Position numbers and translations under genes: made by a program. Below, piece after piece: positions 33,001-44,686 of a stretch of DNA of 64,000 nt. The stretch is from Mimachlamys varia (taxonomy: Eukaryota; Mollusca; Bivalvia; Pectinida; Pectinidae): contig OX392529.1 in assembly GCA_947623455.1 (NCBI GenBank), positions 51,417,186-51,481,185 of the forward strand. Reading direction: 5' to 3'. Positions within the stretch are counted from its first letter, which is position 1; every line of letters starts with the position of its first letter. The notes under the pieces were generated by a model. That model ran no database searches and was not told the DNA's origin. It saw only the letters and a list, made by a program, of their open reading frames with translations.

Positions 33001-36000
33001 AGTGCCGGGCGACCCCCCCCACGTAGGTCTCAAACCCGCGACACAGAAGTGGAGGGCTAGTGGTAACAGAATGTCAGACACTTTAACCATTTGGTCATTG
33101 CAGCCGAACAAGTGTGGTCAGCAGTTGGATGAGTGACCGTCACAATGTATAAATAAAGTTTGTGCCTACCTCTGAAGACAAAGAAACCAAACCCAATAGA
33201 GGTAATATTTGTAAAACTTCAAAAACCGTTCTCCTTCTGTAAATAGAACTGATTTTAACCTTATTTGGTCAGCACTTTTTTAGGCTGGTGAGAAGGGTGC
33301 AGGGGGTGGGGGGGATGTGGAGACAATGTATAAACGTGTTCTGAAGGTGTGTGGACGAACAGTCGTAATTATCATAACATTTATAAAAATTCCTTAAGTT
33401 ATTAAAGGAATTCATGATCCAATTGATCTCATACACACAAACTTGTATTTGCATTTTGATTGATTCATGATTCCTTGGTAAAATGGTTCTTCCTATCAAA
33501 CCAGGCTTTCTCAAATTTCTCTACTTAAGTAACAAATCCAGAATCAGATCAGTCTCCCCCCCCCCCCCACCCCCATTCTGGTTGAGAAATTAATAAATCA
33601 CACTGATTATCAAAAGAACCGACCTGCCTGTAAAATCACATGTGATTTTATCCGTGGCTAAACTTTGGACATCGGGCAGCTGAGCGTAGATCTTCATGAA
33701 TTTGTCCGACTGGTCCCATGCTGAAAATGATACATTAATTTTTTGTCAGAAAAGAAAGAATCAATTAATTCATTAAATAATTAGTTTTTTTGTCATTATT
33801 TTCTCAAATTGTTCTTAAAAACGCACATGTGCTGCAAGTATACTTAAAATAACTGTTGTATATTTAACTGTGTATATACACTCATATACCCCTGAAGACA
33901 CATTTGAACTCTTCCAATTCAAAGGTTGGAATAGATCATTAGGAAATATCAGGGGTGAATATGCCAACTGGAGAATTTATGGAAAATAGCCTGCATATTA
34001 TTCTTTGGTATAGATATATTGAGTTCAAGTTAAAATGATATGTAAATATAAATATGATTCTATGTCATCAAGGCCCAGATTTTCATTAGTTTCATATGAT
34101 ATCACAATAATAATAAAACATATTCTATGATCATATTATAATTACAGTATAGAGATGTACTGGATCTTGCTGAATATAGTTCAATGTTAATTAAATCGTG
34201 TGAGTCCCGAGTCCTATACTCATAAAACTATGAAAGGACTCAAAGAAATTCTAAAAAAACTTTAATTAAACAATGTGAGACCAATTGTTTTCAGAAATAT
34301 GTACAAAAAAGACCCATGAAAATAAAATATAAATTGAACGCTGTAGCTTACCGTAATTTTTTTCCTGTATAAACGATACAGATCGAGGCTGTTTGGTCTT
34401 AAGTCCTTCAGTTGTTGGCTTAGCTGTATCCGTTTCCATGGCACCTCCACTGGAACTGTTCATGTTAATTTCCATTTTGTTGATGATATCAGTTTCTAAC
34501 TTTCGGAGTTCCAGTGATAAAATATCTTTTACTCTGGGACGACTTGCATTCTCCAGGAGACCCCGCAACTCTGCTGCATCTTTCCTTAACTTAAAAACAA
34601 AACAAACCTTATGTCATACTAAAGTCGCATGGTACTCCGCAATACAATGTCCGATTATACATTTCTATCCATCAAATGACAAATTTCAATTCCTATAATT
34701 TTTAAAGAACGAAACCTAGTGGATTGATAGGACCATTGACCACTGTCTATTGATGTTTTCAGTCTGGGACATTAACATTTTTAAGCACTAGTCTGGACAA
34801 GCAAATAGCAGTGTTTCTTATAACAAATATATTGATAGTCAAGGACTTTCACACTAGCCCGAAATGAATATTACTAGTCAAGGGCATAGGACTAGTGGTT
34901 AACGTCGTAGACTGTGTTTTGGTAGTGTTTTACCCTAATTTGGATGTTCAGTCCCATATGAATTATATACAATCAATTATTGATCGGTTTGCTGCTTCTC
35001 ATAACAAAACAAATTATCCATTACCAATTTTTTACTAATTGCCCATCACTTATAATACACTGCTTACCGGTAGTTGATGATCAATTTTGCTAAGTTTGCG
35101 AATGCATCAAAATTTGTGAAAATTAACAATCTGTAAAATTTCTAAATTAGAGCACTCTAATATGGTTTTATAATCAAGGTTTCACAATTTTTTGATAATC
35201 TGCAATAAATGAAACCTCCATGAATGAGTTTGATACAGAAAAACATGAAAATTTCGCAACCGTTTTTTAAGGAAAATAAAATCTAGACCAGGTCAATGGC
35301 CGGCAACCAGATCGCTCAATTGATTGAGCGTCCATCTAAAGTTTGAAAGGTATTGGGTTCAAACCTTTGTTTGGCCATGCATTTTTCCTCTCCTGTTACA
35401 TATTTTGCATATACATGTAATCCAACAAAATATACCCACAAAAAGTAAAGGATATTTAAAACAAGAGGCCCATGGGCCTAAACGGTCATCTGACAATTGC
35501 AAACACTTAAAATCTTATCACCTTCCCCCAATTGATGCTTCACATTAAATTTGGTGCTGATCGATTCAAGCATTAAGGAGGAGGATGATTTTAAAGCAAA
35601 AACTCAGCAAAGTTCCCCTTTTGGGGCCCCGCCCCTTTGGTCCCAGGGGTCTGATTAGCCTCATTTATATAAAATCTGATCGCCATCCCCAAATGATGTT
35701 TCACACTAAATTTGGATGCAATCCATTCAAGTAATAAGGAGGAGTAGGAATTTAAAGCAAAAATTCAGCAAAGTTCCCCTTTTGGGCCCCGCCCTTTTGG
35801 CCCCAGGGGTCGGATCAGCCTCATTTATATAAAATCTGATCGCCCTCCCCGAATGATTCTTCACATCAAATTTGGATGCAATCCATTCAAGCATTAAGGA
35901 GGAGTAGGATTTTAAAGTAAAAATTCAGCAAAGTCCCCTTTTTGAGGCCCCGCCCCTATGGCCCCAGGGGTGGGATCAGCCTCATTTATATAAAATCTGA

Positions 36001-38651
36001 TTGCCCTCCCCAAATGATGTTTCACACCAAATTTGGATGCAATCCATTCAAGTATTAAGGAGGAGTAGGAATTTAAAGCAAAAATTCAGCAAAGTTCCCC
36101 TTTAGGGGCCCTACCCCTCTGGCCCCAGGAGTCGGATCAGCCTCATTTATATAAAATCTGATCGTCCTCCCCAAATGATGCTTCACACCAAATTTGGATG
36201 TAATCCATTCAAGTATTAAGGAGGAGTAGGAATTTAAAGCAAAAATTCAGCAAAGTTCCCCTTTAGGGGCCCTACCCCTCTGGCCCCAGGAGTCGGATCA
36301 GCCTCATATATATAAAATCTGATCGCCCTCCCCAAATGATGCTTCGCACCAAATTTGGATGTAATCCATTCAAGTATTAAGGAGGAGTAGGAATTTAAAG
36401 CAAAAATTCAGCAAAGTTCCCCTTTTGGGGCCCTACCCCTCTGGCCCCAGGAGTCGGATCAGCCTCATTTATATAAAATCTGATTGCCCTCCCCAAATGA
36501 TGTTTCACACCAAATTTGGATGTAATCCATTCAAGTATTAAGGAGGAGTAGGAATTTAAAGCAAAAATTCAGCAAAGTTCCCCTTTTGGGGCCCCGCCCC
36601 TCTGGCCCCAGGGGTCGGATCAGCCTCATTTATATAAAATCTCATTGCCCTCCCCAAATGATGTTTCACACCAAATTTGGATGCAATCCATTCAAGTATT
36701 AAGGAGGAGTAGGAATTTAAAGCAAAAATTCAGCAAAGTTCCCCTTTAGGGGCCCTACCCCTCTGGCTCCAGGAGTCGGATCAGCCTCATATATATAAAA
36801 TCTGATCGCCCTCCCCAAATGATGCTTCACACCAAATTTGGATGTAATCCATTCAAGTATTAAGGAGGAGTAGGAATTTAAAGCAAAAATTCAGCAAAGT
36901 TCCCCTTTTGGGGCCCTACCCCTCTGGCCCCAGGAGTCGGATCAGCCTCATTTATATAAAATCTGATTGCCCTCCCCAAATGATGTTTCACACCAAATTT
37001 GGATGTAATCCATTCAAGTATTAAGGAGGAGTAGGAATTTAAAGCAAAAATTCAGCAAAGTTCCCCTTTTGGGGCCCTACCCCTCTGGCCCCAGGAGTCG
37101 GATCAGCCTCATTTATATAAAATCTGATTGCCCTCCCCAAATGATGTTTCACACCAAATTTGGATGTAATCCATTCAAGTATTAAGGAGGAGTAGGAATT
37201 TAAAGCAAAAATTCAGCAAAGTTCCCCTTTTGGGGCCCCGCCCCTCTGGCCCCCAGTGGTTCGATCAGCCTCATGTATATAAAATCTGATCGCCTTCCCC
37301 CAATGATGCTTCACACCAAATTTGGTGGTGATCCATTAAGAAATGAAGGAGGAGTAGCATTTTGAAATGAAAAGTTTACTGACGGCGCACGGCGGACGAC
37401 GACGGACGAAGCACGATGACTATAGGTCATCCTGACCCTTCGGGTCAGATGACCTAAAAATCTAGCATGTGCATCTCCTGGACTCCAGGGTCGAAGACTT
37501 TGTTCAAAGAGAGAGGAATGTAGCAGATCTAGACCAGTTTAGAGTTCTTATGGTCTTGAGTTAGAATCGGGTTTATAAAGTTCACAATAACAACCCATGC
37601 AGAGTAGCCTTACTAGTGTGGCAGATTTTAATTGTACTATATAGGATTTAGGTCGCCTTTAAGCTTTGAACTAGAAAAAAATTCCCTTTAACCCAGTGGT
37701 AGAGTGTCCGACAAGGATCCTGGAGATTGAGGGTTCGATTCCAGGTGGAGTGTCCGACTAGGAATCTGCAGATTGAGGGGTTGATTCCAGGTGGAGAACG
37801 TGTCCCACTAGGAATCTGGAGATTGAGGGTTTGATTCCAGGTGGAGTGTCCGTCTAGGAATCTGCAGATTGAGGGGTTGATTCCAGGTGGAGTGTCCCAC
37901 TAGGAATCTGGAGATTGAGGGTTTGATTCCAGGTGGATGCATGCACACAATTCTCTTTCCTGTTACAAATGGTGTTTGTGGCCCTCCCTGGTGACAGCTA
38001 GTAGAGTTAGAACCTGGGTTGTGGTGTTCAGGGGCGAACACATTTAAAGGGGAAGGGGGGGGAGTAGTGTGGCAGATTTTAATTGTACATAGGATTTAGG
38101 TCGGCTTTTAGCTTCGAACTATAGGGAATTTCCCTTAAGCCCTGTGGTAGAAATACGACTAGGAACCTGGAGATCGAGGGTTTGGTCCCAGGTGGAAGCA
38201 CACTATTCTCTTTCCTGTTACACTAGGTTTTTAGAAAGCTACTCAGCATATATGTTGTTATTGTGAACTTTATAATTTAGCATTCTATTATTATGGAACA
38301 CCGTATTTGTCTGTTGCCTTCTATTTTTAAAGGAAAAAAAACACATTCATATCCACAAGCACCTTTAATTTGACTGCAGATAAAGAAGTTCATCAAGCCA
38401 TTCTACATGAATGGAAATCCCACATTCCGCATACCTGGAAGCCCAAATGAAAAACTCCTATATGCATTTGTTGTTGTTTTTATTACTTTATTGAAATTAT
38501 TGTCAATTTGGTACCTATCCTTTGTTTGAAAGAAACGAAAATGAAAGTACAATATACATTTGAACAGTATGGAGTTATTTTGCTTATTTTAGATTTATCA
38601 TCTGTAAAAAAATAAATTACTATACAACAAACTTACCTCTTCCGTACTCAT
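30042..38651 (-). CDS. CACYBP: Calcyclin-binding protein / Siah-interacting protein
   Basis: Six coding exons on the minus strand join in phase to 229 residues plus stop (vertebrate protein about 228): 38651-38637 (MSTEE), 34589-34352, 33720-33624, 32495-32396, 31384-31287, 30183-30042. Motifs in order: LRKDAAELRGLLENASRPRV and LRKLETDIINKMEI, the N-terminal SIAH-binding helical hairpin (residues 1-50); a Ser/Thr-rich linker; NYAWDQSDKFMKIY to TNSVLVMLKKKAVKTWPYVT, a CS domain (about 83-175); and DTKDPNDSLMDMLKQMYDDG with MKKNITKAWTESRNKQ, the SGS domain (about 185-229). From family knowledge it bridges SIAH1 and SKP1 in an E3 complex for beta-catenin turnover and binds S100A6 through its C terminus. 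The start is the first ATG before a GTAAGT donor and matches the family start. Odd points: a doubled acceptor at exon 5 and a duplicated stop region. Confidence 0.96.
30212..30563. mobile_element. TTAA-flanked MITE in last CACYBP intron
   Basis: Ends AGGCCCAATATATGTAACTT and AAGTTACGTATATTGGGCCT, with TTAA at 30208-30211 and 30564-30567. It lies only 24 bp from the acceptor side of the terminal CACYBP exon. Same family as 27345-27727 and 43932-44313. Confidence 0.88.
31385..31430 (-). repeat. 46-bp duplication of CACYBP exon 5 acceptor
   Basis: ACGCTGTTAGTTTTCACC occurs twice, 46 bp apart, with CTACAAA after each. On the minus strand both copies read TTTGTAG|GTGAAAACTAACAGC. The inner copy (boundary 31384) is in frame. 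Using the outer one (31430) would add 46 nt and reach a TAA in the shifted frame. Confidence 0.9.
31502..31584. mobile_element. 83-bp MITE with CTCATTCACCCCTGAA ends
   Basis: Perfect inverted ends CTCATTCACCCCTGAA and TTCAGGGGTGAATGAG, flanked by TTAA at 31498-31501 and 31585-31588. Between them are ACACATTTGAACCCTTCC and ATTCAAAGGATGG. Diverged copies lie at about 33880-33965, 54945-55035 and 55420-55490. CACYBP intron 4. Confidence 0.8.
31916..32379. mobile_element. TA-flanked MITE, CAGTCAACTTCG ends
   Basis: Left end CAGTCAACTTCGTTTATAAC, right end TTCGTTATTTTCAAGTTGAC, both bordered by TA. TTTCGTTGTTGCCGAA-type direct motifs occur near the right end. It lies in CACYBP intron 4, with its right border about 10 bp from the donor of exon 32396-32495. 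No transposase. Confidence 0.82.
32890..33165 (-). mobile_element. tRNA-derived SINE, minus strand
   Basis: Minus-strand copy of the 3174 family: tail GTTTGGTTTGGTTTTG on plus, central TGGTCATTTAAGAACATGCC, and head with CACTTTAACCATTTGGTCA and a B box (GTCTCAAACCCGCGAC). It holds a C8 run at about 33007. CACYBP intron 3. Confidence 0.7.
33880..33965. mobile_element. Diverged copy of the 83-bp MITE
   Basis: ACTCATATACCCCTGAAGAC and TATCAGGGGTGAATATGCC surround ACATTTGAACTCTTCCAATT, matching 31502-31584 with substitutions in the ends. CACYBP intron 2. Confidence 0.65.
35285..37545 (+). mobile_element. tRNA-like SINE split by a composite element
   Basis: The head 35285-35400 (ACCAGATCGCTCAATTGATT, GGGTTCAAACC, CATTTTTCCTCTCCTGTTAC) and the tail 37485-37545 (GGGTCGAAGACTTTGTTC, GGAATGTAGCAGATCTAG) are the two ends of the SINE seen on the minus strand at 2281-2575. 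The 2-kb element at 35460-37455 separates them. Confidence 0.65.
35460..37455 (-). mobile_element. Composite element, GGTCATCTGACCC family, reverse orientation
   Basis: On the minus strand it begins AGGTCATCTGACCCGAAGGG, TCAGGATGACCTATAGTCAT, then CGTCCGTCGTCGTCCGCCG. Eleven or so units of about 157 bp follow (ATTCAAGTATTAAGGAGGAG and CAAAGTTCCCCTTTTGGGG as read on plus). It ends GTCAGATGACCGTTTAGGCC, CATGGGCCTCTTGTT. Both termini match 50841-52837, but the core units differ in sequence. CACYBP intron 1. Confidence 0.82.
37680..38225 (+). repeat. tRNA-like tandem segments
   Basis: A tRNA-like start (AACCCAGTGGTAGAGTGTCC, then GAGGGTTCGATTCCAGGTGG) is followed by about four more copies of its 3' half (AGATTGAGGG-TTGATTCCAGGTGGA, spacing about 45-55 bp). 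A second full head is at about 38130-38200. A partly amplified SINE in CACYBP intron 1. Confidence 0.6.
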
Positions 38652-39150
38652 GACTGTCTTTTTGATATGGCTTAGCCTAATTGTATGCTATCGCTGGCGT
38701 CTGTCTTAATCAGCAATTCTGGATTTTTCCAAGCAACACATGGGTCTAAATAAAGCCTCAGTCAGATGGGTGCTTAACTTCAGTTTCCCACTTTTACATT
38801 TCATAAAACATTTTATCGACTTTGATGCGTTTGTGTTTCGATTCTCTCGGAATTTTTCCTTTCCATGCGATGGATCAAACCGAGAAGATCGAAAAGATCC
38901 GATGCTAGAAAAAAAACAGAAGTCGTCGATGATATCAGCATCGTACCAAAGATTAATTTCATTTGTGTACCATTGAGGATACCGAAGGACGATGCTTTCT
39001 TCATTGAAACAGTGCCTTATGGGTCCGAAATTATTTCGGAAGCACAAAATTGAAAATAAACAGGTGATGCAATAAGGTTTCGTTGTACTGGGAAGTGAAA
39101 GTGGTTGAGATCAATTTGGTTTCCTGTTAGCATTAATATATTAGGCCTAT
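38652..39150 (-). promoter_or_regulatory. CACYBP upstream region
   Basis: The sequence upstream of the CACYBP ATG is the likely 5'UTR and promoter side. It is less AT-rich than its surroundings and has open frames on both strands (about 38706-39053), none recognisable. No TATA box is convincing. The divergent ABHD16A start was not located, so a shared promoter cannot be claimed. Confidence 0.4.
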
Positions 39151-39156
39151 CAGGTA

Positions 39157-42100
39157 GGGGAAAGCCGCAAATCGGCGTATATTACGCCAATCCGCGGTCT
39201 AGCCTATAATACGCCGATTGGGGTATGGATGTGTTACTAAAAATAGCTCAAATCACTTTAAACTCAACTTTTACATCTTTTCTGACCAAATGAATAATAT
39301 TTTACTGAAAGATGTTTAATGGAATCATTTGTTACTAGAAACTTGATTAAACAATCGCCGCCGCTGTACTCCCATCATCGTAACATACATATATAGGGGG
39401 TCTCCCTAAAATACGCCATAGGAGAAAATACGCCATAGGTACGCCATAGGATATTTTCGGCGCCATAGATAAATATCCGTAATATATCTTCAAAATACAT
39501 CATTTTATTCCTTGATTGGTGCATATTACACCATCTGGTGAAGTTTCATTGAAAAAAAATGTGTAGTTTGTACCAAAAAACGATCTTATATCGGAGGCTC
39601 TCAGACACTAAAATACGCCATAGGAATCTAGTCAAGCAAGCGTTAAATATCACTGTTTTATGCAACAAATAACTAATTTATTACAGTTATATATGTCATT
39701 TGAAGGTTATGGTTAAGTTTTAATGTTAAAATAATATGTACTTTGTAAGAAAGTCGGTAAAATTACCGTGACGTGAAAGTCCGAATCAAGGGGCATAACT
39801 CTAATTATACGCCATACAGATGTAAACTCAGTCTATCTATATACTATTTATTTGCAATCCTATGGCGTATTAAAGACTATATATTTTTGATATTGATATT
39901 TATGTTGTTCATTAATACGCTCAAGCATTATATTTAATACTAAAAAAATATATATACCTAAAAAGCACAACAAAAGCTTTCTATTTGATACCATTTTCTA
40001 TGTTATATTAAGACTATGTATTTTTGATATTAATATATTTTTTTATTCATTTATTTACAAAAACATTATTTTTGTTACTTAATATATATGATATAAATAC
40101 ATGTATGCATACATAAAAAACACAACAAAAACTTACATTTTATACAATTTTATTAATATTTTTTTCATAAAAAAGTATTTACACGCAGTAATTAACATGA
40201 ACATATATCGTTAAACATTATGTATAATTTTGCAAATAATTAATATTCATCAAATTCACTATATTGAAAATTCCATTGATATTTTATATCATCCAGGTAC
40301 ATATTTTAGATAATAGAAATTATATTATCTAGCATTCACAAATATATATCCTGGAATAAAAATAGTATTTTCATGAATATAATAAAAATACATAATGTAA
40401 ATTTGTAAATTATAAATGAATGGAAAAAATGGAAAAATTTCATTGAAACTTCCTGATCATGTCATAAGCTGATATATATCACACTATCAAATTTTACGTC
40501 TTATAATAGTATTCTTCACGTATGTTTATTACTGTTTCTTTCCTTTTTCTTACGCTTTGTTGTCTTTCAAAGTCAATACCTTTCTTTGTCTTTTCTTTTT
40601 TTTTGTTATTTGTTTTGCCTCCATGATTCCTTCTTTTTCTGTTTTCACTTCACTGTTTTTTGCCTCTTATTTCCATGATTTCTTATAGCAATACAGTAGA
40701 AATCTTGACTAACAACAATTGTTTTTAAGTCAGATATCAATATAAGGTATTTATTTATAATGGATGAACATTGTTCCAGTATAATATTGTAATGTTGGCA
40801 TACCCAGTTTGCATGAATATTGATGTACACAACTGGTACATATTGTAGTACTGATAATGTATGAATATTGGTATGCTAAGGCGTTATCGTGGTATATACT
40901 AAAGTATAGTTACAGTCTACATTGATACTCACTCCATAACCATTGTACTGCAAACTAGAGTTATTTTCCAGTAACTATACTTGAGAACGTGCAAAATTTC
41001 TATAACGTCGACAACAATATATGTGGGCGGAGCTATGCAAATTATCCCGTTCGAATCACAATTGTATGACGTCATTAACAATTGACATGGGCGGAGCTAG
41101 CTATGGCTTATGCAAACTTCATGCTGTTACATTTATTGAACTGTTTTCACCTTTGTAAGTTTGGAAATGAAATATATGTCTGCAGATGGGGCTAAATTGA
41201 ACAGAAAACTAATGAACCCTTTACAGGGAAATACTGTAAATATAAGGATTAACCTTTGATTTTGTTTAGTTTATTAGATCATAAATCCAATGGAGCCGTT
41301 GGTAAATTTAACGTAAACGCTTTGCGTTTACGCAATTTACCTCGTGCGTTGGAAAATTGGTTAAGAAATTCCAATCAATCATCAGTTAAAATTGGTTGTA
41401 ATCAGATTGTTAACATAATGAAATTTAGATTTTTTTTTGCCTTACAACAAATACCAATAATCAAATCTGTATTGGTGGATCATCTCCTGCTGTCTGACTG
41501 AAAAACCACAACATCAACATGTACTTGAGAGGGAATTATCCTGGGGACTATGGCCACCAACTTGTGCACTTCTATGACTCTAGACTGTACACAGCTTTAT
41601 GCCCTAAGACAGCCATTTCTTAGACATTTGTAGATTTCTTTTAATTTGCAGCATCCAAAATAGATTAAGTAAATATTGTTTGTGTGAATTAATGTAGTAA
41701 TGCCTTTGAAATTGAATACACATAATTATGTGAAAATGAATTTGATAAATATATATATGTTGAAATAGAGTATAGATATGTAATAAATGTGATGAAGAAA
41801 TAATTCAAATTTAAATATAAATTTAATATAATTGTTTGTTTATTGAACTCTTCACTAAGGACAAAAAAGTTTTAATACGTGAATAAAGATATAAATATTA
41901 ATGATATTATGAGATGAATGTTTTGTGTTTATGAAATCTGTCATGATGCTTCACAGAGTATTTATGTATAGAAATTTTTATTGCAGTTTTTATTTTGTGC
42001 ATGTACCATATTGTTTATACACTGTATTTATTAGTATGAAATGTATTGTTTGTGCACAGGGGTTTGTACTTAATGTTTATGATAAAAATAGAAAAAATAT

Positions 42101-43445
42101 AGCCGTGATCAGCATATATATATATATATATGCTGGTCACAGCTGTATTTTTTATTTGTATCATGAACATTCATTACAAACCCCTATGGTTTGTGTAAAA
42201 AAAAAAAAAATAAAATAAATTAATATCAAATATAAATAAATATATTATATATTGATTGACCAATCCATGGGAGAAAATACAACATAGTTAAAGATACATA
42301 TTTTTTTTTATGAATGTGGTAATTTAATAAAATGTGTATAATGATGAATAAAATCATTATTAGTAAAATTATACATAAATAATATTTTTTTTTTTATTTT
42401 TCCCTTATCTTTTTTAATTTTTTTCCCCCTTATCAATTAAATTTTTTATATTTTTTATTCCATTTTAAAAATATGAATGGAATTTTCCCTTTCAGGGTTG
42501 ATATCTGTATGGCGTATTGTTCATGTCATTTACAGCTTGTGAATATATCTTTATGAATAAAATAGTAACATAGGTATAAATAAAATGGTATCAATAAATA
42601 CTTTTGTTGTGCTTTTTATGTATGTTTATTTGTTAGCATTAAATATAATGCTTGAGTGAATTGATGAACAAAATAAATATCAATATAAACAAATATGCTG
42701 TCTTCATTATTTATTGGTCACTTAACAGGAGAAAATACGCCATAGGATTGCAAATAAATAGTATATAGATAGACTGAGTTTACATCTGTATGGCGTATAA
42801 TTAGAGTTACGCCCCTTGATTTGGACTTTCACGTCACGGTAATTTTACCGATTTTCTTACAAAGTACATATTATTTTAACATTAAAACTTAACCATAACC
42901 TTCAAATGACATATATAACTGTAATAAATTAGTTATTTGTTGCATAAAACAGTGATATTTAACGCTTGCTTGACTAGATTCCTATGGCGTATTTTAGTGT
43001 CTGAGAGCCTCCGATATAAGATCGTTTTTTGGTACAAAGTACACATTTTTTTTCAATGAAACTTCACCAGATGGTGTAATATGCACCAATCAAGGAATAA
43101 AATGATGTATTTTGAAGATATATTACGGATATTTATCTATGGCGCCGAAAATATCCTATGGCGTACCTATGGCGTATTTTCTCCTATGGCGTATTTTAGT
43201 GTTACCGTATATAGGCCATACAATGTAGAATAGACCGGAAGTGTTGCATCTGTTTTCGGTACTTAATCCCGCAAGCAAATGAAATAAATCTTTGTATTTC
43301 CATAATGTATCATGCCTAAATAAATGTGACTTGTTACGTAAGATACACTGAACAAGTGAAGTTTATAGTGACTTTGGCTATTTTCAGTGACAAATCCATA
43401 CCCCAATTGGCATATTATACGCCTATTTGCGGTTTTCCCTGACCT
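39157..43445. mobile_element. 4.3-kb long-inverted-repeat (foldback) element
   Basis: The outer ends pair: AGGTAGGGGAAAGCCGCAAA at 39157 against the complement of TTTGCGGTTTTCCCTGACCT ending at about 43445, with GGCGTAT motifs and ATTGGGGTATGGAT in both. The main arms, 39405-40015 and 42575-43205, are about 600 bp, highly similar and start with clustered TACGCCATAGG motifs. The loop (40015-42575) is very AT-rich, with a small (AT)n palindrome near 42110-42140 and no recognisable transposase. It fills the space between CACYBP and ABHD16A. Confidence 0.88.
41023..41160 (+). promoter_or_regulatory. Promoter-like cluster inside the foldback loop
   Basis: GTGGGCGGAGCTATGCAAAT (GC-box-like plus octamer ATGCAAAT), a full CRE palindrome TGACGTCA at 41067-41074, and a second GGGCGGAGCT lie within 80 bp. 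An ATG at 41103 opens MAYANFMLLHLLNCFHL, which runs to a consensus donor GTAAGT at 41155. This could be a promoter with a short first exon, but its phase does not fit the first ABHD16A exon found. Functional meaning is inferred only. Confidence 0.3.
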
Positions 43446-43789
43446 AACTATATTGTAACGGGAGTCACAATATCTGTAAACATCTATAAAACCTTAATAT
43501 CTGAAAATAAGGCATTTCAAGCTATTTTCAAGTTCTCTTGTGTTTTTCTAAAAGATAATGCTTCCACTTTCAGGACATTACGTACTAGAACTATTTTTAC
43601 TTTACAAAGATACAAAATATAACTAGGCAAAGATATTGTTAGTCACTCTGTAAGAAGCTTCACTTTTATTAACAATAAAGGTATATTTCTAGCTGTATGT
43701 GTTTCATAGTTTTCATCACCAAAAAAAATTAAGCTTTATATGTGCAATGTTGCTCTATTTTTAAGAAAGCTGAAATGACAAAAATGAAA

Positions 43790-44420
43790 GCTTTTTCCCC
43801 CTCAAAATTGTGTTAAATTTACTGAAATGTTGTATTTTCTTTCAATTTTGATGTCAATATCTACCCAAAACCTCCAGATTGATTTTTTTCTGATTATCCT
43901 TTGCTGTTTCCAGTTGAAAAATGTTCGTTAATGGCCCAATATACGTAACTTTCGGCAAAACTTGAAGCGAAAATCAGGCCTAATAACTTTTTTATATTTA
44001 TAGATGGATTTAGTTAAGATTAACTGATATCAGCAATATATTCTAGATGAATTCTTACGCGGTTACCTGTACAGTGGCAGTTGAAACTTGGTATTTGTAA
44101 ACATGTGTCCATTTTGAACTGTCTTCTATAACTTCAGCTTGTTGTTGAAATGGGCCCCACCTGAATCATTTTCAGTTCTTTGGATTTTTCTGTCAAGGGT
44201 TTCTTGTTAGTTACTGCTCAGGTTTTCTTTGTTTAGGCTTAATTTTGTGTGGTGATTTACTGGATTTTTTTCAGAATCTCGAAAAATTTCCTGAAGTTAT
44301 GTATATTGGGCCTTTAAAGTTTAAAAAGTGTAACTTTGTGATTATTAAAAATTCCCCTTTGAAGAGCTTTCCCCCCAAAGTAAAAAAGGGTATAGTTTCC
44401 CCTTAATCCTAGATTAACCC
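43790..44420. repeat. Dispersed repeat copy A, containing a TTAA MITE
   Basis: TTAAATTTACTGAAATGTTG, GATTATCCTTTGCTGTTTCC and AAATTCCCCTTTGAAGAGC match copy B at 44940-45225. Copy A carries the 382-bp MITE at 43932-44313; copy B does not. Confidence 0.85.
43932..44313. mobile_element. TTAA-flanked MITE with intact empty-site paralogue
   Basis: Ends TGGCCCAATATACGTAACTT and AAGTTATGTATATTGGGCCT, flanked by TTAA at 43928-43931 and 44314-44317. The related sequence at 45105-45108 has a single TTAA at the same place. Confidence 0.9.
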
Positions 44421-44686
44421 CTGAATGCTTTGGTTATTGTAAAACTGAATCTTTACATAATGCAAGACATGTGATAAGCTTGTGCTTCAAAACATAAGTC
44501 AATGATATAATTGGTATAAAGATTGATAAACACTTGCATGGATTTATAACATTTCAACCTCATTACCTGTAAATATTGGAATGAAAAATATACTGATCGT
44601 CTAGTGATCGACAGAATAAAATTTACACAAAATTGATCATGTGTAATAAATCATTTGAATTTTGTCTCATTTTGCTGAGATTGCAG

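Noticed and set aside
38706..39047. 113-codon minus-strand frame upstream of CACYBP
   Set aside because: It lies outside the CACYBP coding frame, resembles no family, and overlaps several other open frames in the same stretch; most likely 5'UTR or promoter sequence.
41925..42218. 97-codon frame in the foldback loop
   Set aside because: Runs through an (AT)n palindrome and poly-A in AT-rich DNA; amino-acid composition reflects base composition.
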